Shown one piece after another: positions 44,877 through 53,625 of a stretch of DNA of 64,000 nucleotides. Origin of the DNA: Burkholderiales bacterium (GTDB taxonomy: Bacteria; Pseudomonadota; Gammaproteobacteria; Burkholderiales; SG8-41); NCBI GenBank assembly GCA_030684405.1, contig JAUXYA010000021.1, positions 186,001-250,000 on the forward strand. Reading direction: 5' to 3'. The number at the start of each line of letters is the position of its first letter. Within the stretch, counting starts at the first letter, position 1. The notes beneath the pieces were generated by a model, which had not been told where the DNA came from, made no database searches, and saw nothing but the letters and a program-made list of their open reading frames with translations. Both the position numbers and the translations under genes were made by a program.

Positions 44877-46186
44877 CTCGCGGCCCGGAAGTTGATGTAC
44901 TTGATCTTGCGGTCCTGTCCCTGAACCCGCGGCACCTCAAGTGCCCTCGCTACGCAGTCCTCGATGATGTCGAGACCCTGACACAGCAGTTTCTCGTCGA
45001 TGGTCAGCGCTGGCATCAGCTTCAGCACGTCATCAGCGCCGGAAGTCTCGATCACCATTCCATTTTCGAAACAGCGTTTGGCAATGCGGTCCGCAAGCAG
45101 CGGATCGGTCGACGCGAGGCCCTGAATCATGCCGCGGCCGCGCACCTCGAATGCGCCGGCAGGATAATCGGCGGCAATGTGCTCCAGCCAGTTGCGCATG
45201 ATGGCGCCTTTGCGGCGCACCGCAGCCTGGAAAGCATCATCGCTCCAGTAATGCATCAACGCCGCGCGTGCGGTCACGAACGCGAGATTGTTGCCGCGGA
45301 AAGTGCCGTTGTGTGCGCCCGGTTTCCAGATGTCGATTTCGGGCTTCAGCAGCACCAGCGCCATCGGCAGGCCGTAGCCGCTGATTGATTTGGACAGCGT
45401 GACGATGTCCGGTGAAATGCCGGCCTCCTCGAAACTGAAGAAACCCCCGGTGCGGCCACAGCCCATCTGGATGTCGTCGACGATCAGCAGCATGTCGTGG
45501 CGGCGGCAGACCTGCTCCAGCGCGCGCAGCCAGGCGAAGCTGGCGACGTTGACGCCGCCCTCGCCCTGCACGGTTTCGACAATCACCGCCGCAGGATGGT
45601 CCATGCCGCTGCTGCGGTCGGCGACCATGCGCTCCAGGTATTCGGTGGTGTCGACGCCCTTGCCGAGGTAACCGTCATAGGGCATGAAAGTGGTGTTGTC
45701 GAGCGGAGCGCCGGCCGCATCACGGTATTTGGCATTGGCGGTCGCCGCCAGCGAGGCGCCGCTGACCCCGTGAAAACCGTGAGTGAAGGACACAATGTTG
45801 CTGCGCCCCTTCACCAGGCGCGCCAGTTTCAACGACGCCTCCACGGCATTGGTGCCGGTGGGGCCCGGAAACTGCAGCTTGTAGTTCATGCCGCGCGGCT
45901 TGAGGATGATGCGTTCGAAGGCTTCCAGCATCTCCTTTTTCGCGACGGTGGCCATGTCGAGACCGTGGATAAGACCGTCCGACTCGATGTAATTCAGCAG
46001 TTCCTGCTTGATCACCGGGTTGTTATGCCCGTAGTTGAGCGTACCGGCCCCGGCGAAGAAATCGATGTAGCTGTTGTTCGCCTCGTCAATGAGTTTCGAC
46101 CCCCGCGCCTTGTCGAATATCGTGGGGAAGGAGCGGATGTAACCACGCACCTCCGATTCCATACGGTCAAAAATTTTAAGATTCAT
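44873..46186 (-). CDS. ectB: Diaminobutyrate-2-oxoglutarate transaminase
   Basis: A 437-residue class III PLP aminotransferase making 2,4-diaminobutyrate from aspartate semialdehyde. The PLP lysine is in [29 protein letters not shown] is the EctB-type N-terminal motif. AGGAGA lies upstream of the ATG at 46186. The aspartate semialdehyde supply needs aspartate kinase; lysC is in this window but 39 kb away, and there is no ect-linked ask gene. Confidence 0.95.
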   Translation of the reverse strand: MNLKIFDRMESEVRGYIRSFPTIFDKARGSKLIDEANNSYIDFFAGAGTLNYGHNNPVIKQELLNYIESDGLIHGLDMATVAKKEMLEAFERIILKPRGMNYKLQFPGPTGTNAVEASLKLARLVKGRSNIVSFTHGFHGVSGASLAATANAKYRDAAGAPLDNTTFMPYDGYLGKGVDTTEYLERMVADRSSGMDHPAAVIVETVQGEGGVNVASFAWLRALEQVCRRHDMLLIVDDIQMGCGRTGGFFSFEEAGISPDIVTLSKSISGYGLPMALVLLKPEIDIWKPGAHNGTFRGNNLAFVTARAALMHYWSDDAFQAAVRRKGAIMRNWLEHIAADYPAGAFEVRGRGMIQGLASTDPLLADRIAKRCFENGMVIETSGADDVLKLMPALTIDEKLLCQGLDIIEDCVARALEVPRVQGQDRKIKYINFRAAR

Positions 46187-46223
46187 TGTTTGGCTCTCCT
46201 CTGCCCGGTTTGACCAGTCCGGC

Positions 46224-46751
46224 TCATGTTGACCATGGGCCAATGCGCATCAGCATCTCGGGCTCGTGATGCGGATCCTGGAAGTCCTCCTTGGAAAAAA
46301 AGGTGCGCTCGGCGCACCGCGCGTTCAGTCTTGTTGCCAGTGATTCAAATACCCGCCGCGAGGCGGCGTTCGAAGGGGTGACTGTAGTTTCCAGCCAGCG
46401 GCAACCAGCCAGTGCCGGCCGGGCCAGCAGGTGTTCGAGCATGCGCAGCGCCAGTCCCTGCCCGCGTGCCGCAGCGGCGACAGCGACCTGCCATATGAAG
46501 ACGGTGTCTGCCTGATCAGGCCGGCGGTAAGCGGAAATGAAGCCGACGGGTTCGGCGTCTTGCTCGGCGACCACGCAGCTTTGGGCATGGTGGGCGCAGA
46601 GCAGCAGGTAGGCGTACGGGGAATTCAGGTCCAGCGGTGGACAAGCGCGAACCAGACCATGGATGGCCGCGCCGTCGGTAATGCAGGGTTCTCGTAAAAG
46701 AGAGATTGACGACGCTGGCGCCACTTGAGCTGCAGTGGACAGCGTTTTCAC
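46224..46751 (-). CDS. ectA: L-2,4-diaminobutyrate acetyltransferase
   Basis: A 175-residue GNAT acetyltransferase. The acetyl-CoA motif is VAVAAAARGQGLALRML, and the family pattern SPYAYLLLCAHHAQSC is in the substrate region. First gene of ectABCD, preceded by a near-consensus promoter with a dyad over its -10. Confidence 0.94.
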   Translation of the reverse strand: MKTLSTAAQVAPASSISLLREPCITDGAAIHGLVRACPPLDLNSPYAYLLLCAHHAQSCVVAEQDAEPVGFISAYRRPDQADTVFIWQVAVAAAARGQGLALRMLEHLLARPALAGCRWLETTVTPSNAASRRVFESLATRLNARCAERTFFSKEDFQDPHHEPEMLMRIGPWST

Positions 46752-46766
46752 CTATATATCTAATTA

Positions 46767-46779
46767 AAACAACAAGTTA
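46767..46779 (+). promoter_or_regulatory. IHF-like core in the ectA leader
   Basis: AAACAA-CAAG-TTA, one mismatch to the IHF consensus, between the predicted transcription start and ectA. Confidence 0.3.
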
Positions 46780-46810
46780 CGTTAATCTTGAGACTTTTTT
46801 CAAGGCGTCT

Positions 46811-46839
46811 ATTATAGACGACAACGACCCTCAGGTCAA
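46811..46839 (-). promoter_or_regulatory. ectA promoter with operator-like dyads
   Basis: On the minus strand TTGACC (46839-46834) and TATAAT (46816-46811) are separated by exactly 17 bp. The -10 lies in a perfect 15-bp palindrome CGTCTATAATAGACG (46806-46820). The -35 lies in another dyad, GACCTGAGGGTC. Such dyads suggest a repressor or osmotically modulated binding protein; no ectR-type regulator gene is adjacent. Confidence 0.75.
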
Positions 46840-46965
46840 ACCACTTTTTCTTTTAAATTCAATGGCTTAGATATTCGTTTTCATTGCCGAACTGGTCTTT
46901 TTTCGATATGCCGCATTGACCAAGGTAGGCGTGAAAACAGCGGGGAGCGCCCGAACCGAAATCCT

Positions 46966-47520
46966 TCAGCCCAACACTTGGGCACGAATTTCCTGACGCG
47001 CCGGCAAGGCATTACGAAGCAGCCGGACATGGCGTATTCCCGCCTGGTGCAGGCACAGCGACTTGAAATCGGGAGCCGTCGTCAGTGCCGCCGGCGCTTC
47101 CGCAGCCAGTAAATCCACGGCCACCACCGGCTGCATGGCCTTGCTGCAGACCACGAAATCGACTCGATGCTGTGCCAGCTGGCGTCGGCGCTGTTCGCGT
47201 TCGGCGTCGCCCCCGGCGGGCAGATCGAGCAGATCAGCCAGCGCCACGTTAACCAGAATTTCGTGATCGGCCATGCCCTGCTTCAACAGCAGGTAAACCA
47301 GAGTCTGGCCCGCATCGAGAATACGTTCGCGTCGCTGATATCCCGGCGCCGTGGTTGCCGCCGCTGCAGGCACTTCGGCGGACTTCGCAGTGCTGATGAA
47401 CTGCTCCCAGCGCGCACCGGACAGTTCCTCCTTCAGGGCGATCTTGCGGCGATAGTTCCACCACAGTATCGGGATCGCGATGAACGGCGCAAGGATCAGC
47501 AGGTACCAGATAGCAACCAT
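46966..47520 (-). CDS. DUF2726 membrane-anchored protein
   Basis: A 184-residue protein with one N-terminal helix (IWYLLILAPFIAIPILWW) and a cytoplasmic DUF2726 domain containing DFVVCSKAMQPVVAVDL. DUF2726 is a predicted restriction-endonuclease-like fold near topoisomerase- and nuclease-type proteins; enzymatic function here is unproven. It lies downstream of the soeC-linked small gene on the same strand. Confidence 0.75.
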   Translation of the reverse strand: MVAIWYLLILAPFIAIPILWWNYRRKIALKEELSGARWEQFISTAKSAEVPAAAATTAPGYQRRERILDAGQTLVYLLLKQGMADHEILVNVALADLLDLPAGGDAEREQRRRQLAQHRVDFVVCSKAMQPVVAVDLLAAEAPAALTTAPDFKSLCLHQAGIRHVRLLRNALPARQEIRAQVLG

Positions 47521-47560
47521 GGATGTCCTCGTACAACGGAATGCAAACAGGCGGACGCTG

Positions 47561-47884
47561 TCAGGCAGGAGGCAGCAAGCGCTCCTTACGCAGGCGCCTG
47601 CGGTCCAGCCACCAGGCAAATACCGGCAGCATCAGGAAGCCGCCGGGCATCACCACCAGCACCAGGTAGGGGCTCAGCCGCGTCAGGCGCCCGAAGTGGC
47701 CACGCAATTCGGCGCGCTCCTCCGGAGTCCAGCGCTGGCCGTTGCGCTGCTTCATCAGGATCGGCATCAGGCCGCGGGCCTGCTGCATTTCACCGATCAG
47801 ATAATCCTTCTCGCGCTGGGTCAGACTGCGGACCGAATGGTAGGTGCGACGGACGCGGTAAGTAATGATCTGAAGCGGCGGCAT
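47561..47884 (-). CDS. Small conserved membrane protein (LETM1-like C-terminus)
   Basis: A 107-residue basic protein. The N-terminal helices include SLTQREKDYLIGEMQQARGLMPILMKQ. One transmembrane segment follows: SPYLVLVVMPGGFLMLPVFAWWLDRRRLRK. The LSPYLVLVVMPGGFLMLP part recalls the short LETM1-like motif. It lies 28 bp after soeC and shares the transcript direction. Function unknown. Confidence 0.6.
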   Translation of the reverse strand: MPPLQIITYRVRRTYHSVRSLTQREKDYLIGEMQQARGLMPILMKQRNGQRWTPEERAELRGHFGRLTRLSPYLVLVVMPGGFLMLPVFAWWLDRRRLRKERLLPPA

Positions 47885-47912
47885 CGCAAGCGAACGGCGG
47901 AATTCGTTGAAG

Positions 47913-48851
47913 TCAGGAGACCGCCTGATAATAAAGGTTTTGCGGATGATTTGCCTGCGCAAAGAAAAACCAACGTTCGGCCACCAGGCCTGCGTACTGC
48001 ACTGCGAAGGCCGCTGCCAGCAGGGCCGCGGAATCCGCCGCCATTCCTGCGGCGAGCAGCGCGATGGGCAGCAGGAAAGCGCCGGCAATGAACAGCCATT
48101 TCACCAAGCGCAGCGTTCCCGGTGCGCGCCCGTGAAAAAACTCACGGGTATTGAACGAGCCGCCCATAAAACCCTGAGCCTTCTGCACAATGCGCGAGTG
48201 CTTGATGCCAATCGCCGTCTGCAGGTTTGAACGCGGCTTCAGACGTGCATTGCGCCACAGCGAGGCCAGCCGCGCGACCAGTCCGGCCACGATGAGTGCA
48301 ATGGCCCATGCAGTGAGCTCCGGGACGTTCGGTTCCCGACGCAGGGCAGCCAGCGCCGCAGTAAGCGTCACGCCGGAGGCGCAACCCAGCAGCACGAAAT
48401 TAACCAGCGTCAGTGGCGTCGCCCACTCCTGCAGGAACTTGATGCAGGCATAGATCATCGCCGTGCACAAGAACAGCACAAGGCACAGCGCGGCGCCGGC
48501 GACGCCGATCAGCAATGTACCTGGCCAATCCTGCCAGTGCGCCCAGCCCCAGGCTGCCACAACGGCCATGAAGGCCGGCAACGCGATGACCTCCCGTGAC
48601 AGCCAGGACGTGCGCCACATCGCCGCTGTACGCCAGGCGCGCTCAGGATGGCCCAAATGGAAAAACGAGGCCAGCAGACCGGCGCCCAGCAACAGAACGA
48701 CTATCGCAGCGCCCATCGGGTAGAACACCGGGGATGGCGCTTCCAGCAGGCCGGCCGCGACGCGCGCCTCAATCACAAACAGTGCGAGGAAGAGCCCCTG
48801 CCCGGTGCCGAGCAGTGTGGTCAGGAAAATGACAGAGAACGCGGGGTTCAT
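47913..48851 (-). CDS. soeC: DmsC-type membrane anchor, likely SoeC of sulfite:quinone oxidoreductase
   Basis: A 312-residue membrane protein with about eight transmembrane helices (DmsC/NrfD-like). It would pass electrons from the iron-sulfur subunit to the quinone pool. MNPAFSVIFLTTLLGTGQGL is the N-terminus; the upstream frame to 48899 has no support. Its partners soeA and soeB lie upstream. DMSO reductase and polysulfide reductase have related anchors, so the substrate rests on the catalytic subunit. Confidence 0.7.
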   Translation of the reverse strand: MNPAFSVIFLTTLLGTGQGLFLALFVIEARVAAGLLEAPSPVFYPMGAAIVVLLLGAGLLASFFHLGHPERAWRTAAMWRTSWLSREVIALPAFMAVVAAWGWAHWQDWPGTLLIGVAGAALCLVLFLCTAMIYACIKFLQEWATPLTLVNFVLLGCASGVTLTAALAALRREPNVPELTAWAIALIVAGLVARLASLWRNARLKPRSNLQTAIGIKHSRIVQKAQGFMGGSFNTREFFHGRAPGTLRLVKWLFIAGAFLLPIALLAAGMAADSAALLAAAFAVQYAGLVAERWFFFAQANHPQNLYYQAVS

Positions 48852-48939
48852 GAGGGATAACGATGAATGATGATCGATGAGCGATGGGCGCGACCGCAAC
48901 AGCGCTTCGCACTGATGACTGCCATCCGTTGCACCGCGG

Positions 48940-49671
48940 CTACCATGAGGTCACGTCGTCGAGCGAGGGATCGCGCACGCCGGGCTTGGGCAGGCGACCG
49001 TCGATCTTCAGCGGATTGTCGGCGCGCTCCAGTTCGTCCTCGTGGATGCGCATTTCCGTCTTCCGCCGCGGCAGATAGTGATTGGCCGGCTGGGTGCCCC
49101 ACTCCGGCATCAGCGCATATCCCGCCGCCTCACGGATTGCCTTTGACACCACCGACTCCTCGTCGTGAATGTCGCCGTAGAGCCGCGCACTGGTCGGACA
49201 GGCCAGAACACAGGCCGGTTTGCGCTCGGACTCGGGCAGCTTTGCGTCGTAAATGCGATCAACGCAAAGGGTGCACTTCTTCATGACCTTCTGGTGTTCG
49301 TCGAGCTCACGCACGCCGTAGGGACAGGCCCAGGCGCAGTATTTGCAACCGATGCACTTGTCGTAATCGACCAGCACGATGCCGTCTTCCGGACGTTTGT
49401 AGCTGGCGCCGGTCGGACACACCGGCACGCAAGGTGGATCTTCGCAATGCAGGCAGGACTTCGGGAAATGTACCGTCTGCGTGTTCGGGAACTCACCGAC
49501 CTCGAAGGTCTGCACGCGATTGAAGAAGTTGCCCGTCGGATCGCGGTCGTAAGGATTGTCGTCAGACATGTAGCCCGCTTCGCCCGAGGTATTCCATTCC
49601 TTGCAGCTCGTCACGCAGGCATGGCAACCGACGCAGACGTTGAGGTCGATGACCAACGCTAATTGGGTCAT
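48940..49671 (-). CDS. soeB: Four-cluster ferredoxin subunit, likely SoeB
   Basis: A 243-residue DmsB-like electron-transfer subunit with four cysteine groups: CVGCHACVTSCKEW, CLHCEDPPCVPVCP, CIGCKYCAWACPYG and CTLCVDRI followed by CVLACPTSAR, giving four [4Fe-4S] clusters. No signal peptide, so it stays in the cytoplasm with soeA. A spacer with degenerate heptamer repeats separates it from soeA. Confidence 0.8.
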   Translation of the reverse strand: MTQLALVIDLNVCVGCHACVTSCKEWNTSGEAGYMSDDNPYDRDPTGNFFNRVQTFEVGEFPNTQTVHFPKSCLHCEDPPCVPVCPTGASYKRPEDGIVLVDYDKCIGCKYCAWACPYGVRELDEHQKVMKKCTLCVDRIYDAKLPESERKPACVLACPTSARLYGDIHDEESVVSKAIREAAGYALMPEWGTQPANHYLPRRKTEMRIHEDELERADNPLKIDGRLPKPGVRDPSLDDVTSW

Positions 49672-49699
49672 GTTTTAGCTCCGCAATTCACGGGGGTAA

Positions 49700-49840
49700 A
49701 CAGTGAACGGTGAGCAGTGAGTGGAAAAACAGCTTTTCCTGTTGAGTGTATGCCTGTCATTACCATCGATTCCTGTTCACTTGTCGCCGCAGCCCAGTGA
49801 CATCTACCGCTCACTACTCACCGCTTACCGCTCACCGCTT
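49700..49840. repeat. Degenerate heptamer fold-back repeat
   Basis: CAGTGAACGGTGAGCAGTGAG at the left faces CTCACTACTCACCGCTTACC and a following CTCACCGCTT at the right, as reverse complements. It is a more diverged version of the serC-gyrA spacer at 24175-24300. Confidence 0.65.
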
Positions 49841-52723
49841 ATCTTTTTCACCTGCAACAAACGCCAGCCACAACCGGCGCACCGCATTCGTTCCCGGCGC
49901 CGCCGGCAGCGGCGCGAACTGCGGCGAGGTTTCCGCCGGTTCATCGGCACCGGCCTTGCGGATGCGCACGCGTACGTCGTACCAGCCCGCCTGCCCGGTC
50001 ACTGGATCTGAATTGGACATGCGCCGGCCCTCGGCGGCCGGCAGTTCCTCGGCAATCACGTGGTTCAGCAGGAAGCCGCGCTGTGCCTCGTTGGCATCCG
50101 GCGCGAGGTGCCAGGCGCCCTGTGCCTTGCCGATCGCGTTCCAGGTCCACACCGTGCCCGGCTCCACTGCCTCGCTGACCCGGCACATGCAGCGCACCTT
50201 GCCGTGCATCGACTCGACCCAGATCCAGTCGTCGTCGGCGATGCCGAGCGATGTTGCCGTTTTTTCGTTTATAAACAAATAGTTATGAGTATGTATCTGG
50301 CGCAGCCAGGCATTCTGCGAATCCCAGGAGTGGTACATCGCCATCGGGCGCTGGGTGATTGCGGCCAGCGGGTACTGCGCGGTATCGGTGGCCTGCACTT
50401 CCAGCGGCGCGTAATAGAAAGGCAGCGGGTCGCAGTAGGTCATCAGGCGCTGACGCAGGTGCTCCGGCGGTCGCCGCTTCGACGGCCCGCGCCCTTCTGC
50501 GGCCATGCGGAATTTCTGCAGCACCTCGGAATAGATCTGGATCACGATCGGATCGGTGTAACGGCGCACCCGCGTGCGCTGCGCCCACTCGTGGTAACCC
50601 TGGTTCCAGTTGCGCATGTACTGGTATGAGCGCGGCAGCTCGTGATGGAACACGCAGTTGTTCTTTTCATACATCTCCCACTGCCTTGGATTCGGCTCGC
50701 CGACCATCGCCTTCTCGCCGCCGCGGCCGCGCCAGCCGGCGAGGAAGCCGATGCCGGAGCCCGGCTCGGTCTCGAAATTGACGATGAAATCCGGATAGTC
50801 GCGATACTTGCGCGTGCCGTCCTGGTGCACGAAGGCCGGGAACTTCAGCCGCGTGCCGAGCTCGATCAGCACTTCCTGGAAGGGCTTGCATTCGCCCTTC
50901 GGCGGCAACACCGGGATGCGCACCGAATCCACCGGCCCGTCGAATTCGGAAATCGGCCGGTCGAGCATCGACATCACGTCGTGACGCTCGAGGTAGGTGG
51001 TGTCCGGCAACACCAGATCGGCGAAGGCCGTCATCTCCGACTGGAAAGCGTCGCAGACGATGAGGAAGGGAATTTTGTATTCCCCCTGTTCGTCGCGGTC
51101 ATTGAGCATCCTGCGCACCTCGACGGTGTTCATCGTCGAGTTCCAGGCCATGTTGGCCATGAAGATCATCAGCGTGTCGATGCGGTAAGGATCACCGCGC
51201 CAGGCGTTGGTGATGACGTTGTGCATCATGCCGTGCACTGCCAGCGGGTATTCCCAGGAAAAGGCCTTGTCGATGCGCACCGGGCCGCCGTCGGCATCGA
51301 TGCAGAGATCATCCGGACCCGCCGGCCAGCCCAGCGCCAGTCCGGCGAGCGGCGTGTCCGGCTGCACTGCCTCCGGTCCCTTCGGTGGTTTCGCCATCGG
51401 CGGAATCGCGCGCGGGAACGGCGCCTTGTGGCGGAAACCGCCGGGCCGGTCGATGGTGCCCAGCACCGACATCAGCACCGCCAGCGCGCGCACCGTCTGG
51501 AAACCGTTGGAATGAGCCGCCAGCCCGCGCATCGCGTGGAATGCCACCGGGTTGCCGGTAACCGTGTCGTGCTCCTTTCCCCAGGAATCGGTCCAGGCAA
51601 TCGGCAGCTCGATTCTCTGGTCGCGCGCAGTGATGCCCATCTCGTGCGCGAGGCGGCGAATGCGCTTCGCCGGGATGCCGGTGACGCCCTCCGCCCATTC
51701 CGGCGTGTATTCCTTGACCCGTTCCAGCAGCAGCTGGAAGGCCGGCTTCACCGGCGTGCCGTCGGCGAGCTTGTATTCACCGAGCAGCGCGGGATCGGCA
51801 CCCGGCGTGTGGTTGGGCACCGCGCGGCCGCTGAGGCGGTCCCACCACAGCTGGTTGTGGCGATGCTCGGGATTGTCACTCTTCGACGTTTCGCCGGAGC
51901 ACACCGTCGTGCCGTGCTCCGCGCTCGCCAGGTCGACGTTGACCAGGTAGCCGGCATTGCTGTAACGCGCGAGAAAGGCGCGGTCATAGAGGCCGGTGTT
52001 AAGAATTTCATGGGTCAGCGCCAGCAGCAGCGCACCATCAGTACCGGGGCGGATCGGCACCCACTCGTCAGCGATCGCCGAGTAGCCGGTGCGCACCGGG
52101 TTCACCGAAATGAAACGTCCGCCGCGGCGCTTGAATTTCGAGAGCGCGATTTTCAGCGGATTGGAATGGTGATCCTCCGCGGTGCCGATCATCACAAACA
52201 GCCTGGCGCGGTCAAGATCGGGGCCGCCGAATTCCCAGAAACTGCCGCCGATGGTGTAGATCATGCCCGCGGCCATGTTCACCGAGCAGAAACCACCGTG
52301 GGCCGCATAGTTCGGCGTGCCGAACTGGCGCGCGAACATGCCGGTCAGCGCCTGCATCTGGTCGCGGCCGGTGAACAACGCGAATTTCTTCGGATCGGTC
52401 GAGCGGATTTTGCGCAGGCGTTCTTCCATGACCGAGAACGCCTCGTCCCAGCTGATCGGCTCGAACTCGCCGGCACCACGCTCGGATCCCGCCTTGCGCC
52501 GCAGCGGCTGCGTCAGCCGAGCCGGAGAATACTGTTTCATGATGCCCGAAGCGCCCTTGGCGCAGATCACGCCCTTGTTCAGCGGGTGCTCGGGGTTGCC
52601 TTCGATGTAACGGACTTCGCCGTTCTTCAGGTGCACGCGTATGCCGCAGCGGCAGGCGCACATATAACAAGTGGTGTTCCGGGTTTCGGTGACTGCGGGA
52701 GGACTTTCCAAGGGGGCATTCAT
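49832..52723 (-). CDS. soeA: Molybdopterin oxidoreductase, likely SoeA (cytoplasmic sulfite:quinone oxidoreductase)
   Basis: A 963-residue catalytic subunit of the DMSO reductase superfamily. The N-terminal [4Fe-4S] site is Cys19-x2-Cys22-x3-Cys26-x27-Cys54. A cysteine at about 146 (HGGFCSVNMAAG) is the probable molybdenum ligand. There is no twin-arginine signal peptide, so it is cytoplasmic, which separates it from periplasmic DmsA, PhsA and PsrA. Length, the absence of a signal and the soeABC order fit the cytoplasmic sulfite dehydrogenase of sulfur oxidisers, which forms sulfate and reduces quinone. Substrate assignment is inference from these features; no other sulfur-oxidation gene is in the window. 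Confidence 0.75.
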   Translation of the reverse strand: MNAPLESPPAVTETRNTTCYMCACRCGIRVHLKNGEVRYIEGNPEHPLNKGVICAKGASGIMKQYSPARLTQPLRRKAGSERGAGEFEPISWDEAFSVMEERLRKIRSTDPKKFALFTGRDQMQALTGMFARQFGTPNYAAHGGFCSVNMAAGMIYTIGGSFWEFGGPDLDRARLFVMIGTAEDHHSNPLKIALSKFKRRGGRFISVNPVRTGYSAIADEWVPIRPGTDGALLLALTHEILNTGLYDRAFLARYSNAGYLVNVDLASAEHGTTVCSGETSKSDNPEHRHNQLWWDRLSGRAVPNHTPGADPALLGEYKLADGTPVKPAFQLLLERVKEYTPEWAEGVTGIPAKRIRRLAHEMGITARDQRIELPIAWTDSWGKEHDTVTGNPVAFHAMRGLAAHSNGFQTVRALAVLMSVLGTIDRPGGFRHKAPFPRAIPPMAKPPKGPEAVQPDTPLAGLALGWPAGPDDLCIDADGGPVRIDKAFSWEYPLAVHGMMHNVITNAWRGDPYRIDTLMIFMANMAWNSTMNTVEVRRMLNDRDEQGEYKIPFLIVCDAFQSEMTAFADLVLPDTTYLERHDVMSMLDRPISEFDGPVDSVRIPVLPPKGECKPFQEVLIELGTRLKFPAFVHQDGTRKYRDYPDFIVNFETEPGSGIGFLAGWRGRGGEKAMVGEPNPRQWEMYEKNNCVFHHELPRSYQYMRNWNQGYHEWAQRTRVRRYTDPIVIQIYSEVLQKFRMAAEGRGPSKRRPPEHLRQRLMTYCDPLPFYYAPLEVQATDTAQYPLAAITQRPMAMYHSWDSQNAWLRQIHTHNYLFINEKTATSLGIADDDWIWVESMHGKVRCMCRVSEAVEPGTVWTWNAIGKAQGAWHLAPDANEAQRGFLLNHVIAEELPAAEGRRMSNSDPVTGQAGWYDVRVRIRKAGADEPAETSPQFAPLPAAPGTNAVRRLWLAFVAGEKDKR

Positions 52724-52817
52724 GGTGCTGAGGTCCTATTCTGACCGAGCACCGATTGTATGCGCGACGGCGCATGCCCTGCGTCGAAATTACTTATGAG
52801 TCCATTAGCCACGAATT

Positions 52818-53399
52818 TCAGACCGGTTTGCGATCCATCCACTTGCTGACCTCCGGCATCTGCCATGCGCGCAGGCGCTTGATCATGCGCGAGGGCTCGT
52901 CCTCGACAATAATCATCTCGCGATGTTCGACGCGGATGAAACGTTCGGCCACCGCATGATCGAGAAAATCGCAGAGGCCGTCGAAAAAACCGGAGACGTT
53001 GAAAAGCCCGCAGGCCTTGCGCTGAACACCCAACTGGTTCAGCGTCAGCATCTCGAAAATTTCGTCCAGTGTGCCCAAGCCGCCCGGCAGCGCAACGAAG
53101 GCGTCGGAAATCTCCGCCATCATGATTTTGCGTTCGTGCATTGAATCGACGACGTGCAGTTCGCTTAACCCCGTATGCACCACCTCGCGCTCAAGCAGCT
53201 TGCGCGGCGTGACACCGATGACATGAGCACCGGCAGCGAGCGCTGCCTCCCCCACCACCCCCATCAGCCCGATATTGCCACCGCCATAGACGATGCGGAC
53301 ACCGGCCTCCGCCAGCGCTTGCACCAGCACGCGGGTCGCTTCGGCATACACCGCCTCGCGGCCGGTGTTGGAACCACAGAAAATGCAGACGCTGTGCAT
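52818..53399 (-). CDS. LOG family protein
   Basis: A 193-residue Rossmann-like protein with the signature PGGLGTLDEIFEML and MHERKIMMAE, the LOG/TIGR00730 pattern. Members are cytokinin riboside 5'-monophosphate phosphoribohydrolases or more generally nucleotide-5'-monophosphate nucleosidases. Bacterial roles are often unknown. It is divergent from DUF4139 and follows soeA on the minus strand. Confidence 0.9.
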   Translation of the reverse strand: MHSVCIFCGSNTGREAVYAEATRVLVQALAEAGVRIVYGGGNIGLMGVVGEAALAAGAHVIGVTPRKLLEREVVHTGLSELHVVDSMHERKIMMAEISDAFVALPGGLGTLDEIFEMLTLNQLGVQRKACGLFNVSGFFDGLCDFLDHAVAERFIRVEHREMIIVEDEPSRMIKRLRAWQMPEVSKWMDRKPV

Positions 53400-53520
53400 G
53401 AAACCGCCACTCCCCGATGAACTTGCTCCTGACGCACAATTTTAGTGTATAGACAGCAACCCCGCCCGCTACACACTTAACCCCAAACCCGCCGCTGCCA
53501 CGTTTACAAGCACAACGCCC

Positions 53521-53600
53521 AGCCTCGCGAGCATGTCACCCTCTCCACGCCGATTGGCGGGGACCTCGGTACCGCTTGACGGTAGAGGGCAGGGGTGAGG
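53521..53600. repeat. Imperfect inverted repeat upstream of the DUF4139 gene
   Basis: CACCCTCTCCACGCC at the left and GTAGAGGGCAGGGGTGAGGGG at the right form an imperfect stem. The pattern (CTCACCC...CCCTCTCC with complement) recalls the core of the 185-bp elements, but the terminal TATTGAG ends are absent. Confidence 0.45.
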
Positions 53601-53625
53601 GGCAACCACATAAAAAGGAATACAC

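Noticed and set aside
50642..52744. 700-codon open frame antisense to soeA
   Set aside because: Antisense shadow of a GC-rich gene; no recognisable protein.
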